A stretch of DNA of 64,000 bases, taken from the NCBI RefSeq assembly GCF_014385005.1, contig NZ_JACRSZ010000012.1, positions 53,173-117,172 of the forward strand, read 5' to 3'. The position numbers and the translations under genes are program-made. Of the stretch, positions 9,215 to 18,628 are shown one piece after another; within the stretch, counting starts at the first letter, position 1, and each line of letters opens with the position of its first letter. The notes below the pieces were generated by a model. That model had not been told where the DNA came from. It searched no databases and was given only the letters and a program-made list of their open reading frames with translations. The DNA is from Jingyaoa shaoxingensis (GTDB lineage: Bacteria > Bacillota > Clostridia > Lachnospirales > Lachnospiraceae).

Positions 9215-10897
9215 TTATCCTTCATTTTCACTGATTACATAACCTGCAAGATTGTATGCATGATCCGATATTCTTTCCAGATTCGTAAGAATATCCAGGA
9301 ATGCCACACCGCTTACCGGCTTGCAGAGCTGTTTTGCCATACGGTCAATATGCTGATCTCTCAGTTCATCTTCCATATCATCTACACGCTCCTCATATTT
9401 ACCAACCAGAACGGCCTGGTCAATATTACTTGTCTCAATCGCATGCACTGCACAGGTAAAACTGTCTTTTACCAGACTCATCATCTCAGAGAGTTCTCTT
9501 TCTGCTTCCTCAGTAAAGACGATTCGTCGTTCCGGCTCCTCCACGTTCACCAGTTCCGCAATGTTTTCCACATGATCGCCCACACGTTCAATATCACTTA
9601 CCGAATAAAACAGATTCTTGATCAGTTCATGTTGCTTTTCTGTCAGGGACAGATTCTCAATCTCAACCAGATATTCTGTAATCAATTCTTCCATTTTATT
9701 AATTGTCTTCTCAGTGGAAAGTACTTTATCAATCAGTGTCTTATCATAACTCATCACTGCCTGACAGGCATCTTTTAAGTTCTCATTGGTGATCTCACCC
9801 ATGTGCACTACTTCTTTAATTGCATTTTCCACAGCAAAATCCGGAGATTTTAAGATACGGCGATCCAGATGACGAAGTGTTGCCTTTTCGTCGTTCTCTT
9901 CTGCTATGCGATCGGCCTCTGTCTCTCTTACAACCAGACCTGACAGTTTTACCAGTCCCATCGCAAACGGGAACTGTATGATAACATCCACGATCTTAGC
10001 GCCTGTATGGAATATGGAAATACCAACGCTGTCAATCGGTGCATGTGCAAATCCCGGCATAATACGGAACAGAATGAATCCTGCTGTTCCCAGCACAATT
10101 GCACCAATTACATTGAAGATAAGGTGAATTGCAGCTACCCTCTTGGCATTTCTCTGAGCTCCTATACTGGACAGTACTGCCGGCATACAGGATCCGATGT
10201 CTGCCCCCAGACAGATGAATACTGCTGCACTGGTGGTTACTGCTCCACTTGTCGCTGCCAAAGTCTGAAGAACACCGACTGATGCAGAGGAACTCTGCAT
10301 AATCACTGTAACAATCAGCCCAACTGCAATACCAAGAATAGGATTATTTCCCACTGCCATAAATGCGTTTGTGATAATCGGGGAATCCATATAGCTCTTT
10401 GCTGCCGATCCCATATAATCCAAACCGATGAACAGAAGTCCAAGACCGATCAATATCTCAGCAATGGTCTTTTTCTTGGATGACTTGGAAAATACGGTAA
10501 TAAATACGCCAATTCCAAGAATCAGTGGTGCATACAGTGACGGAGATATTGCCTTGAAGCTGTCTCCTAACTGCCCCAGTGATACAATCCACGCTGTGAT
10601 ACAGGTACCGATATTTGCACCCATGATAACACCAACTGCCTGTGGCAGACTCATAATACCGGCGTTTACAAATCCCAGTACCATAACCGTAGTAGCACCA
10701 CTACTCTGTATGATCGCCGTCAATCCCGCACCGACCAGAACAGCAACCAAACGGTTATTGGTCAGGATCCCAAGCAGCTCCTGCATCTTGCTTCCGGCAG
10801 ACTTCTGTATTCCTCCTGACATGGCATGCATTCCATAGAGGAACATTCCCAATCCTCCGATAAACATAAATAAATTCGAGACGTCATTGATCGACAT
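9215..10897 (-). CDS. Na/Pi cotransporter family protein with PhoU-like domain
   Basis: 560 aa. Two Na_Pi_cotrans repeats, each with the QSS signature (IIQSSGATTVMVLGF; VIMQSSSASVGVLQ), fill the first ~310 residues; a PhoU-like helical domain (about 340-555) is cytoplasmic. Predicted sodium-coupled phosphate uptake or export at the plasma membrane. The ATG has GGGGGAG upstream. It is the first gene of the rsmD-coaD string. Confidence 0.9.
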   Translation of the reverse strand: MSINDVSNLFMFIGGLGMFLYGMHAMSGGIQKSAGSKMQELLGILTNNRLVAVLVGAGLTAIIQSSGATTVMVLGFVNAGIMSLPQAVGVIMGANIGTCITAWIVSLGQLGDSFKAISPSLYAPLILGIGVFITVFSKSSKKKTIAEILIGLGLLFIGLDYMGSAAKSYMDSPIITNAFMAVGNNPILGIAVGLIVTVIMQSSSASVGVLQTLAATSGAVTTSAAVFICLGADIGSCMPAVLSSIGAQRNAKRVAAIHLIFNVIGAIVLGTAGFILFRIMPGFAHAPIDSVGISIFHTGAKIVDVIIQFPFAMGLVKLSGLVVRETEADRIAEENDEKATLRHLDRRILKSPDFAVENAIKEVVHMGEITNENLKDACQAVMSYDKTLIDKVLSTEKTINKMEELITEYLVEIENLSLTEKQHELIKNLFYSVSDIERVGDHVENIAELVNVEEPERRIVFTEEAERELSEMMSLVKDSFTCAVHAIETSNIDQAVLVGKYEERVDDMEDELRDQHIDRMAKQLCKPVSGVAFLDILTNLERISDHAYNLAGYVISENEG

Positions 10898-10945
10898 ATA
10901 TTCTCCCCCTGCTATTTGTATTCAACTAAAATATGGTCTCTGGTA

Positions 10946-11338
10946 TTATACAATACTTCTCCAGTCCAGATCTCCATTTGCCAGCCCAAGCAACAGGGAT
11001 TCTGCAGTCGCAATATTCGTCGCAATCGGTATGTTGTACTTATCACAGCATCTTGTAATGCTGTCGATATCTGCCTGTCTTGGATCCTGAAGCAGTGGAT
11101 TATAAAAGAAAATAACCATATCCATGTCATTTCTCTCAATCATCTCTGTAAACTGCTTATCTCCACCGACTGCTCCCGGAAGAAACTTATGCACCTTCAG
11201 ATTCGTCACTTCTTCTATCTTTCTTCCTGTGCCGCCTGTTGCATATAAATCGTGTTTACTGAGTATTCTTTTATAAGCAAGGCAAAAGTTTTCCATCAGG
11301 CTTTTTTTGCTGTTGTGTGCAATAAATCCTATTTTCAT
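10946..11338 (-). CDS. mgsA: Methylglyoxal synthase
   Basis: 130 aa. Converts dihydroxyacetone phosphate to methylglyoxal plus phosphate, a bypass of lower glycolysis. Seen: KIGFIAHNSKK at the N-terminus, ATGGTGRKIEE (phosphate-binding), GAVGGDKQ with the catalytic Asp region, and YNIPIATNIATAESLL. Independent of its neighbour by a 48-base gap. Confidence 0.94.
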   Translation of the reverse strand: MKIGFIAHNSKKSLMENFCLAYKRILSKHDLYATGGTGRKIEEVTNLKVHKFLPGAVGGDKQFTEMIERNDMDMVIFFYNPLLQDPRQADIDSITRCCDKYNIPIATNIATAESLLLGLANGDLDWRSIV

Positions 11339-11467
11339 AATTTCATCCCTTTCCCCATACTAACCCATATTACTTTGTCTATTATATCATAATTTTCTGT
11401 AATATCAAATATTTTATAAAATTATCTGTATATTTGTAAATTGTTCCGCTTTTTGAAACAACTCCCA

Positions 11468-11496
11468 GTTTAAGAAAAGTCATATTTCACATACTA
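11468..11496 (+). promoter_or_regulatory. Sigma-G/sigma-F-like forespore promoter
   Basis: CATACTA (11490-11496) fits the forespore -10 pattern CATNHTA; 17 bases upstream is GTTTA (11468-11472), a near match to GHATR. It is placed 50 bases before the SASP start, which is the expected sigma-G target. Confidence 0.5.
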
Positions 11497-11545
11497 TCCT
11501 TGCAATCAAAAATTGCAGATCACCATTACAAAGGAGGTAACAAAT

Positions 11546-11770
11546 ATGAGTAGTCGTTCATCTAATACCACAGCGGTACCAGAAGCAAAAGGAGCATTAG
11601 ACCGTTTCAAATATGAAGTGGCAAACGAACTGGGAGTTCCGCTTACCAACGGTTATAACGGAAACCTGACATCCAAACAGAACGGTTCTGTCGGCGGTTA
11701 TATGGTAAAAAAAATGATCGAAGAACAGGAAAGACAGATGAGCAGCAAGTCCCAGAACAGTATGCAGTAA
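11546..11770 (+). CDS. Small acid-soluble spore protein, alpha/beta type
   Basis: 74 aa from ATG 11546, which follows AAGGAGG at the right distance. DNA-binding protein that coats and protects spore DNA. Seen: ALDRFKYEVANELGVPL (with the germination-protease site region FKYEVANELG) and NLTSKQNGSVGGYMVKKMI, the two conserved blocks of alpha/beta SASPs. Solid evidence that the host sporulates. Ends at a bidirectional terminator shared with recG. Confidence 0.95.
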   Translation: MSSRSSNTTAVPEAKGALDRFKYEVANELGVPLTNGYNGNLTSKQNGSVGGYMVKKMIEEQERQMSSKSQNSMQ

Positions 11771-11786
11771 TCACTCTTTACAGGAT

Positions 11787-11819
11787 AAAGGCAGGCGCAT
11801 AAACGTGCGGCTGCCTTTT
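11787..11819. terminator. Bidirectional terminator between SASP gene and recG
   Basis: AAAGGCAG pairs with CTGCCTTT around an inner CGC/GCG stem; T-runs follow on both strands, serving the converging SASP and recG genes. Confidence 0.85.
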
Positions 11820-11826
11820 CCCATAT

Positions 11827-13884
11827 TTACAGACTCAGATTTTTCAGTTCATTTTTCATATAAAAATCCATCCTTTCCTTCAATTCCCTGTGACATGACT
11901 GCTCCAGTTCCGGATCTTCTTTTCTTATTCTACTGACTGCTTTTCCTGCTTTTTTCAATATCTCTGCATCTGAATAAATGTCTCCTATTTTGAATTCCAT
12001 AGCTCCGCTCTGCCGGACACCAAGCAGTTCTCCCGGACCTCTCAGCTTCAGATCCTCACCGGCAATATAGAATCCGTCATTCGAGCGGTTTAGAATGTCC
12101 AGGCGCTTCTGATTGCTTCCATTTTCGCTTCCGTTAATCATGATGCAATAAGACTGGTCTCCGCCTCTTCCTACGCGTCCACGGAGCTGATGCAGTTGTG
12201 CCAGGCCAAAACGTTCTGCATTTTCAATCATCATGACCGTTGCATTTGGTACATTTACTCCAACCTCCACTACTGTCGTGGATACCAGCACCTGAATCTG
12301 ATTTTCCAGAAATCTCTCCATGATTTCATTCTTTTCTTTCGGCTTCATTTTTCCATGAAGAAATTCCACACAAATAGACGGTGAAAGTTCCTGTTTCAGT
12401 TTCTCTGTATAAGAAATAACATCCTCTGCCTCTATCATCTCACTTTCTTCCACCATTGGACAGATCACATATGCCTGATGACCTGCTTTTACTTCCCGGC
12501 TGATAAAATCATACGCTTTTTTCCGGTAGGAAGTATTCACCACACAGTTTTTGATCGGAATACGGTTGGATGGCAGTTCATCTATGGTGGATATTTCCAG
12601 ATCTCCATACAGAATTACCGCCAGAGTTCGTGGTATCGGAGTTGCACTCATAACCATGGTATGTGGCATTGTCTCCGATTTTTCCCCCAGTGCTTCCCTC
12701 TGCCGAACTCCAAAACGATGCTGTTCATCTGTAATCACCAGTCCAAGCCGGTCAAAGCTTACTTTTTCCTGTATCACTGCATGGGTGCCAATCACAATAT
12801 CTGCTTCATGCGTGGATATTTTTTCATAAGCAATGCGTTTTTCTTTCGCAGTCATAGCCCCTGTCAGCAACACCGCACATATCTTAAGATTCTGTGTCTC
12901 TGCCAGTCTGTGAAACGCCTCATAATGCTGGCGGGCAAGCACTTCCGTCGGAACCATCAGTGCACTCTGCACCTCATTCCTTGCCGCAAGGATCATTGCC
13001 AGAAATGCAATAATCGTTTTTCCTGATCCTACATCCCCCTGAATCAGCCGGTTCATTACCCTGCCTCCAGTCATATCATCCAGGATTTCTGCCCACACCT
13101 GCTTCTGTGCGCCGGTAAGCTCATATCCCAATCTTTCTATGACATCCGTCAGTTCATCTCGTTTCATCTTAAATGCGCTTTGTTTCTCTTCCGTTCTCTC
13201 TTTCCAGATCTTAAGTGCCAGAATGAACAGAAAAAATTCATCAAATACCAGCCTTTCCCTCGCCAGTTTCAGGTGATGTTCATCTCTGGGAAAATGAATC
13301 TCTTCCATAGAATAATCATATTCTGCAAGGTGATAGCTCTGCCGTACGCTTTCCGGGAGAAAGTCCCTGGAAAGATCGATCTCTTTCATCGCCTGGTGAA
13401 TCAGTTTGGTCAGCATATGATTCGTAATTCCTTTGGTCAGCATATAAACCGGTTGAAGCACTTTACGCATTTCTTCATACTGTTCCGGCTGATATACCGC
13501 CGGCTGATCCAGAATTAGACTGGTTCCCTTTCGGCTGATTTTCCCATAAAACACATAGTAATTTCCCGGTAAAACTGTATTCTTCAGATAAGGCATACGA
13601 AACCATCTTGCCAGAACCTCACCGCTGCCATCTGACAGACATGCTGTCGTAATCTGCATTCGCTTCACATACTGTACTGTCAACGGTCTGACTGCCTGAG
13701 CACAGACTGCCACTGTCTCGCCTTCTTTCAGCTTTTCTGTCGACGTACAGTCTTCAAACTTCCGATACGTTCTGGGATAATAAGTCAGAAGATCATCTAT
13801 TGTATAAATCTCCAGCTTTTCCAGCATTTTTTTTGATTTTTCCCCTACACCCTTTAGTTGCTCTACCGATGCAAATCTGTCCAT
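11827..13884 (-). CDS. recG: ATP-dependent DNA helicase RecG
   Basis: 685 aa from ATG 13884 (GAGGAG upstream); an upstream in-frame start at 13899 lies before that site. Branch-migration helicase that rescues stalled forks. Order: N-terminal wedge/OB domain, helicase motif I GDVGSGKT, II DEQH in VITDEQHRFGVRQRE, III SATPIPRTL, VI QLRGRVGRG, and the RecG C-terminus. Position next to yloV matches Bacillus. A hairpin lies just upstream of its ribosome binding site. Confidence 0.97.
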   Translation of the reverse strand: MDRFASVEQLKGVGEKSKKMLEKLEIYTIDDLLTYYPRTYRKFEDCTSTEKLKEGETVAVCAQAVRPLTVQYVKRMQITTACLSDGSGEVLARWFRMPYLKNTVLPGNYYVFYGKISRKGTSLILDQPAVYQPEQYEEMRKVLQPVYMLTKGITNHMLTKLIHQAMKEIDLSRDFLPESVRQSYHLAEYDYSMEEIHFPRDEHHLKLARERLVFDEFFLFILALKIWKERTEEKQSAFKMKRDELTDVIERLGYELTGAQKQVWAEILDDMTGGRVMNRLIQGDVGSGKTIIAFLAMILAARNEVQSALMVPTEVLARQHYEAFHRLAETQNLKICAVLLTGAMTAKEKRIAYEKISTHEADIVIGTHAVIQEKVSFDRLGLVITDEQHRFGVRQREALGEKSETMPHTMVMSATPIPRTLAVILYGDLEISTIDELPSNRIPIKNCVVNTSYRKKAYDFISREVKAGHQAYVICPMVEESEMIEAEDVISYTEKLKQELSPSICVEFLHGKMKPKEKNEIMERFLENQIQVLVSTTVVEVGVNVPNATVMMIENAERFGLAQLHQLRGRVGRGGDQSYCIMINGSENGSNQKRLDILNRSNDGFYIAGEDLKLRGPGELLGVRQSGAMEFKIGDIYSDAEILKKAGKAVSRIRKEDPELEQSCHRELKERMDFYMKNELKNLSL

Positions 13885-13899
13885 TCTTCTACTCCTCAA

Positions 13900-13931
13900 A
13901 ACAGGGTGGCAGATTTATCTGTCACCCTGTT
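13900..13931 (-). terminator. Hairpin between yloV and recG
   Basis: AACAGGGTG-CAGAT / ATCTG-CACCCTGTT forms a 14-bp stem with two mismatches on the minus strand; only four T's follow, so it may be a weak terminator or an mRNA-processing hairpin that lowers read-through into recG. Confidence 0.55.
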
Positions 13932-13960
13932 CTTACCTTCTTATTTTCTAATACAGATTT

Positions 13961-15619
13961 CTACTCTACAGATACCACATAGTAGTAAATAGGCTGTCCA
14001 CCTGCATATACTTCCACTTCACAATCCGGATATTTTTCCTGAAGTTCGGTGCCCAGTGCATTAGCATCTTCCTCTGAGATATCCTCTCCATAATACACAC
14101 TGATCAGTTCAGTTTCTTCATCTGTCATCAGATCAATAGTTTCCTTGGTTATCTCTGCAATATCCTCACCTACAGCCAGGATCGAATCATCTCCGATTCC
14201 CATGATATTGCCTTCTTTAATCTCTTTGTCATCAATATGTGTATCACGTACCGCATAAGTAATCTGTCCGGTCTTCACCACAGACAGCGCTTCTTTCATG
14301 TTCTCTTCATTTTCCTCTGCTGATGCAGTCGGATCAAAACTGATGATTGCAGCAATACCTTGTGGAACAGTCTTAGTTGGAATAACCACAATCTTCTTGT
14401 CTTCGGTCAGTGCCTGTGCCTGATTTGCAGCCAGAATAATATTCTTATTATTCGGGAATATGAAAATGGTATCTGCATTGACCTCTGCGATGGCATTAAG
14501 CATGTCTTCGGTACTTGGGTTCATAGTCTGACCGCCTTCAATCAGATAGTCCACACCCAAACCTTTGAAGATCTCTCCGATACCGTCACCAATGCTGACA
14601 GAAATGAATCCCACCTCTTTATGAGGCATAACCGGCTTCGCCTGTGCTGCCGCCTGCTTCTCGGCGTCTTTGATCAGCTTTTCACGGTGTTCCTCTCTCA
14701 TATTGTCAATCTTCATACGGGAAAGCTCACCATAAGTAAGTGCTCTGGTGATCGCAACACCAGGATCATTTGTATGCACATGCACCTTTACAATCTCTTC
14801 ATCTGCAACTACTACAATAGAATCTCCAATACTTTCAAGAAATGCCTTAAACTTCAGTTCTTCTGCCTGCTGCATTGGCTTCTTAGTCATAATAATAAAC
14901 TCTGTGCAGTAACCAAACTTGATATCTGCCTCTGTTCTGGTATCTGCCTGCGCAGGTTCTCCGGTACTCTCAGGCTTCTCAATGGTGTAGTCTACTTCCT
15001 TGCCAAGATAAGCATCGAAAGCACCCTTTAATACCTGAATCAGTCCCTGTCCACCGGAGTCTACTACACCGGCTTCTTTTAATACAGGAAGCATCTCAGG
15101 GGTCTTAGCCAGCACTTCTTCTGCATACTTCAGGGAAGTATCCAGCAGCTCTTCCATCTCAACGTTCTCTGTAAGAGCCAGTTCAGTTGCCTTGTCTGCA
15201 AATCCCTTGGCTACGGTCAGAATCGTTCCTTCCTTTGGCTTCATAACTGCCTTATATGCAGTCGCCACAGCCTTCTGGAACGCCTCTGTAATGGTAATCA
15301 CATCAATCTCGCTGGTATCGCGGATCCCCTTGGTAAATCCTCTCAGAAGCTGAGAAAGGATAACACCTGAATTTCCTCTTGCCCCACGTAAAGATCCTGA
15401 TGAGATTGCCTTTGCCAGCGTCTCCATGTTCACAGTTTCCAATCCTGCCACTTCTTTTGCCGCTGACATAATGGTCAGCGTCATATTGGTACCTGTATCT
15501 CCGTCAGGAACCGGAAATACATTCAGTTCATTAATCCATTCTTTATTTGCCTCAAGATTCTTTGCACCTGCCAGAAACATCTTAGCGCACAGTTCGGCAT
15601 TTATCGTACTTTTACCCAC
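13961..15619 (-). CDS. yloV: DAK2-domain protein YloV / fatty acid kinase FakA-like
   Basis: 552 aa, starting at a GTG behind AAGGAGG. N-terminal DhaL (DAK2) kinase domain: NVFPVPDGDTGTNM carries the metal-binding Asp triad and RGARGNSGVILSQLL the nucleotide lid; the C-terminal half is the DegV-like/phosphatase part. In Gram-positives FakA phosphorylates fatty acids delivered by a FakB protein; no fakB gene is beside it. Paired with yloU, 15 bases apart, as in Bacillus. Confidence 0.92.
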   Translation of the reverse strand: MGKSTINAELCAKMFLAGAKNLEANKEWINELNVFPVPDGDTGTNMTLTIMSAAKEVAGLETVNMETLAKAISSGSLRGARGNSGVILSQLLRGFTKGIRDTSEIDVITITEAFQKAVATAYKAVMKPKEGTILTVAKGFADKATELALTENVEMEELLDTSLKYAEEVLAKTPEMLPVLKEAGVVDSGGQGLIQVLKGAFDAYLGKEVDYTIEKPESTGEPAQADTRTEADIKFGYCTEFIIMTKKPMQQAEELKFKAFLESIGDSIVVVADEEIVKVHVHTNDPGVAITRALTYGELSRMKIDNMREEHREKLIKDAEKQAAAQAKPVMPHKEVGFISVSIGDGIGEIFKGLGVDYLIEGGQTMNPSTEDMLNAIAEVNADTIFIFPNNKNIILAANQAQALTEDKKIVVIPTKTVPQGIAAIISFDPTASAEENEENMKEALSVVKTGQITYAVRDTHIDDKEIKEGNIMGIGDDSILAVGEDIAEITKETIDLMTDEETELISVYYGEDISEEDANALGTELQEKYPDCEVEVYAGGQPIYYYVVSVE

Positions 15620-15634
15620 TTTTAGAGGTCCTCC

Positions 15635-15994
15635 TTAATCAATCTCTCTTACGCCTTCTACATAAATATTCATCTTATCAATCTCCATACCGGTAAATTC
15701 CTGTACGCGGTATTTTACGCTTTCCATCAGGTTCTCGCAAACTGCGGAAATACTTACTCCGTATGAAACAATCACATGAAAATCAAGGGAAATCCGGTTA
15801 TCTTCCCCTACAGTTACATTGATTCCATGTTTTAAGCTGTCGCGCTTAAGCAATCTTACAAGACCGTCTTTCACACTGAATGCTGCCATACCGACTATTC
15901 CGAAACATTCCACTGCCACACTGCCCGCATAGGTTGCTATAACATCTAAATCAATCGAAATTGAACCAAGTTCGTTATTCATACGTCCCTTCAT
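15635..15994 (-). CDS. yloU: Asp23/Gls24-family protein YloU
   Basis: 119 aa. Asp23/Gls24 fold: LGSISIDLDVIATYAGSVAV, CFGIVGM, then VSYGVSISAVCENLM. Family members sit at the membrane and respond to envelope stress, but this short form next to yloV has no settled role. ATG behind GGAGG. First gene of yloU-yloV(-recG), divergent from rpmB. Confidence 0.9.
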   Translation of the reverse strand: MKGRMNNELGSISIDLDVIATYAGSVAVECFGIVGMAAFSVKDGLVRLLKRDSLKHGINVTVGEDNRISLDFHVIVSYGVSISAVCENLMESVKYRVQEFTGMEIDKMNIYVEGVREID

Positions 15995-16035
15995 ATTCTA
16001 CCTCCAGATATCATTCTACTTGATACTCATTCCAT

Positions 16036-16044
16036 AGTATAACA
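16036..16044 (-). promoter_or_regulatory. Extended -10 promoter for yloU-yloV
   Basis: Minus strand TGTTATACT is an extended -10 (TGn-TATACT) about 40 bases before yloU; no good -35 box is visible. Confidence 0.45.
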
Positions 16045-16084
16045 AGTTTTTCTGAAAAAGGAAATATCTTTTTTCATTTTCCAC

Positions 16085-16113
16085 TTGCAAAATATATTTA
16101 TTTCTGTTAGAAT
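16085..16113 (+). promoter_or_regulatory. Promoter for rpmB
   Basis: TTGCAA (16085-16090), 17-base spacer, TAGAAT (16108-16113), about 60 bases before rpmB. Confidence 0.65.
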
Positions 16114-16174
16114 ACGATTGTTGTCAGTTTGTACACTTTAAGTACGAACTAATAAGATATAAGGAGGTGCTGTC

Positions 16175-16360
16175 ATGGCTAAATGTGCAATTTGTGATAA
16201 GGGCGCTCATTTCGGAAACAACGTGAGCCACTCCCATAGAAGATCTAATAAAATGTGGAAATCCAACATCAAATCTGTTCGCGTTAAAGTGAACGGAGCT
16301 GCTAAGAAGATGTATGTATGTACTTCTTGCTTAAGATCCGGAAAAGTTGAAAGAGCGTAA
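16175..16360 (+). CDS. rpmB: 50S ribosomal protein L28
   Basis: 61 aa. Starts MAKCAICDKGAHFGNNVSHS and ends with a CTSCLRSGKVERA tail: both CxxC pairs are kept, so this is the zinc-binding (C+) form of L28. AAGGAGG precedes the ATG. Divergent from yloU as in Bacillus; followed by its own terminator. Confidence 0.97.
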   Translation: MAKCAICDKGAHFGNNVSHSHRRSNKMWKSNIKSVRVKVNGAAKKMYVCTSCLRSGKVERA

Positions 16361-16371
16361 TAAGAACAGAT

Positions 16372-16399
16372 AAGAGTCGCTGAAAAGCGGCTCTTTTTT
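16372..16399 (+). terminator. rpmB terminator
   Basis: AGAGTCGCT / AGCGGCTCT stem with GAAA loop followed by a run of T. Its T-run reaches the stop codon of the opposing 45-aa gene. Confidence 0.9.
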
Positions 16400-16535
16400 A
16401 ACATACAAACAGATTATATCCAATCAACAGCAGTAAAAAAATCAGGAGTACATTCCAGAACGTATTTGCGATAAGTAATGCGATCAGCATTCCGACCGAT
16501 ATCCAGAATAGGGTATATCCTGCAATACGTTTCAT
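16398..16535 (-). CDS. 45-aa single-pass membrane protein
   Basis: Short gene MKRIAGYTLFWISVGMLIAL... ending GYNLFVC. The ATG is seven bases after GGGAG. Nearly the whole peptide after residue 6 is hydrophobic, giving one or two short membrane helices. Its position 49 bases downstream of gerW on the same strand suggests co-transcription. Function unknown; a sporulation role is only suggested by the neighbour. It converges on rpmB. Confidence 0.6.
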   Translation of the reverse strand: MKRIAGYTLFWISVGMLIALLIANTFWNVLLIFLLLLIGYNLFVC

Positions 16536-16584
16536 ATGTGTACTCCCTTTTTTTCTATCTTATGCAGTTTTTCAAAATCTGTGA

Positions 16585-16998
16585 CTATTCTTCTGTATTA
16601 TCTGTCTGTACCGCTTCGGCTGCCTTGACAGCATCCGCTGCCGCATTACTGCTTCCGGATGTAAAGCGATTGACAAAATCCGGCACCATATCCAGCACCT
16701 TGGTCAATCCATCCTGATTCTTGATATTCACCAGTTTTGTGGTTCCATTCTGAATCACCAGTACAGCACTTGGAGTCATTTTGCATCCCATTCCTCCGCC
16801 GCCGTTATTCTTTACTTTATTATTATCCTTCCCCTCCAGCGCTCCTGCTGCTACGCCAAAGGATACATCGATCAGCGGAAGAATGATCGTATCTCCTACT
16901 GTGATCGCATCCCCCACAACCGTCTTGGAATGAATGTATCCATCCATCCCCTTAAATAACGACTCTACTTTTGACTGAAAATTATTTTCTGATGCCAT
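16585..16998 (-). CDS. gerW: GerW/YtfJ-family sporulation protein
   Basis: 137 aa. The family pattern is clear: VVGDAITVGDTIILPLIDVS, FGVAAG, GGGGMGCKMTPSAVLVI, and KVLDMVPDF. GerW is a forespore protein needed for germination in some Bacilli. AAAGGAG precedes the ATG. It follows the DUF2953 gene, the same order as ytfI-ytfJ in Bacillus. Confidence 0.9.
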   Translation of the reverse strand: MASENNFQSKVESLFKGMDGYIHSKTVVGDAITVGDTIILPLIDVSFGVAAGALEGKDNNKVKNNGGGGMGCKMTPSAVLVIQNGTTKLVNIKNQDGLTKVLDMVPDFVNRFTSGSSNAAADAVKAAEAVQTDNTEE

Positions 16999-17098
16999 GT
17001 TCCTTCTCCTTTCTGTCTGTCCATCTCTTTTTACTCTGTGATTGAAACTGCTCAGTACCCTTGCGGGGCAATCGATCCTGAACCGTTACCTGTGATTC

Positions 17099-18118
17099 TT
17101 ACACAGTCATTTGTCGAAATGACCGCACTGTCTGTCTGATATTCTTATCCGCAAGCAAAGATAATGCTGCCCTGGCAATGTGGCAGATTCTCACATGTCC
17201 TGTTATCTGAAAACGCCCTTCCAGCACCGCCCTTTCAAAATCTCCATTGATCTCCAGGCAGTTTCCTGTGAATGCAGATAATACATACAGTATACCCAGT
17301 ACCTGACCGGTTGTTGCAGGATCATCCATTCCGATTAGAATCTGGCCTTCCGCTTTTCGTGGTAAAATATGGCGAAGCAGATAGCGTATTTCCCTCAGTA
17401 CATGCATTTTGGCAGCCTGTGTTACTTCCAGATTCCAGAAATCAAGCCATCTGCCAGCCGTAGTCTTCAGCTTCTCTTTTCTGTCCGACAGCTTCTTTCC
17501 TGCCTCTGTAATGCGCTGAAAGCTCTGCCGGATACTTTGCAATATGCCCTGTACCTTTCGTGGAACTTTTTCCAGCTTTTCTGTTATGCTTTTCCATATG
17601 ATCCCTGTCAGCTTTTTCTCATCCGCCTGTCCGGCATCTTCTCCCGACTGCTCAGGCTGCTCATTCATATCCACACTGTTTTCTGACTGATCTGTCTTTT
17701 CCAGTAACACCGGTATTGCCGGCACATACTGATCTTCCTGTGGCTGTTCTGATTCTGTCTCCCGCAGACATTCAGCTTTTATCTCCTGCGGCTGTTCTGT
17801 CTTCCGTGGCTGTTCTGATGCTCTTTTCTTCCGTCTTTTCCCGGGTTTCTGCTTTTTAGGATTGCGGTTAAGCAGGGATCTTCCAAATAGGAACAGATCT
17901 ATTCCCGTCTGCCCCCCGTCATACCCGGCCTGTATGCGGATCATCCCCATCAGCCAAGAGAGACTCCCCTCTGCCTGTATCTTACTGCCCTTCTCTGCAG
18001 ATACACGATATCTGACCGGAATAAGCAGCACAACTGCAAGCACTGACAATATCAATCCGAGAACAACCAGCAGTAATATTCCAATTATCTTTAAAATCAA
18101 AAATAATATGTGCAGCAT
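17099..18118 (-). CDS. ytfI: DUF2953 membrane protein (YtfI-like)
   Basis: 339 aa. N-terminal membrane segment (about residues 3-33) followed by LIPVRYRVSAEKG and WLMGMIRIQAGY, the DUF2953 signature; a Glu/Gln/Pro-rich low-complexity middle (about 85-160); and a C-terminal part with a conserved GQILIGMDDPATTGQVLG. Usually partnered with GerW; probably a forespore membrane protein. 100 bases separate it from gerW. Confidence 0.82.
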   Translation of the reverse strand: MLHILFLILKIIGILLLVVLGLILSVLAVVLLIPVRYRVSAEKGSKIQAEGSLSWLMGMIRIQAGYDGGQTGIDLFLFGRSLLNRNPKKQKPGKRRKKRASEQPRKTEQPQEIKAECLRETESEQPQEDQYVPAIPVLLEKTDQSENSVDMNEQPEQSGEDAGQADEKKLTGIIWKSITEKLEKVPRKVQGILQSIRQSFQRITEAGKKLSDRKEKLKTTAGRWLDFWNLEVTQAAKMHVLREIRYLLRHILPRKAEGQILIGMDDPATTGQVLGILYVLSAFTGNCLEINGDFERAVLEGRFQITGHVRICHIARAALSLLADKNIRQTVRSFRQMTV

Positions 18119-18127
18119 ATGCTTCTT

Positions 18128-18628
18128 TTACTCTCCCCAGAAGTGGAATCCCCACCTGCGTTTTCTTTTCTTTAACGGATAATGTACCACATATGGCTCG
18201 TTCTCATCCAGTCTCTGCCTTAAAAATGTATCTATCCGAAATGTCCCTGTTTTTTCGTAAGATTCCAGTATGATAGAAGACGCCAGTTCCACTGCACTGT
18301 CATAGGATCGTGTCATGCCTATAATTACCGGACACAGACGATGCATTACCGGCCACAGAAGCTGGTCTGCTGAAAAAATATCCAGAAGATTCTTCTCATT
18401 CGATGCGAGTGTAATCAAATACACTCCCGGTGTCCCGGCTGCATGTTCAATCTTGTGTATCAGTTTTTCCTTTTTTTCTTCCAGCCCATCGTCCATATAT
18501 AATCTGCTGTACCAGTCCATGGATATCTGACCTTTCTCGTATCTGTTCACTACCTTCACAGATATTGGGTTCTGAACAGTTACCCTTTCTCTTCCTTCTA
18601 TAGTCAGAAAGACCGATGAAGCTCTCAT
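18128..18628 (-). CDS. Conserved hypothetical protein
   Basis: 166 aa, not recognised. The product is soluble, with pattern VYLITLASNEKNLLDIFSA, HRLCPVIIGMTRSYDSAVEL, and a basic C-terminus KKRKRRWGFHFWGE. Its ATG overlaps the TGA of the Nudix gene (TGATG), and the DUF2953 gene follows after 9 bases, so it belongs to a Nudix-hypothetical-ytfI-gerW transcript. Confidence 0.75.
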   Translation of the reverse strand: MRASSVFLTIEGRERVTVQNPISVKVVNRYEKGQISMDWYSRLYMDDGLEEKKEKLIHKIEHAAGTPGVYLITLASNEKNLLDIFSADQLLWPVMHRLCPVIIGMTRSYDSAVELASSIILESYEKTGTFRIDTFLRQRLDENEPYVVHYPLKKRKRRWGFHFWGE

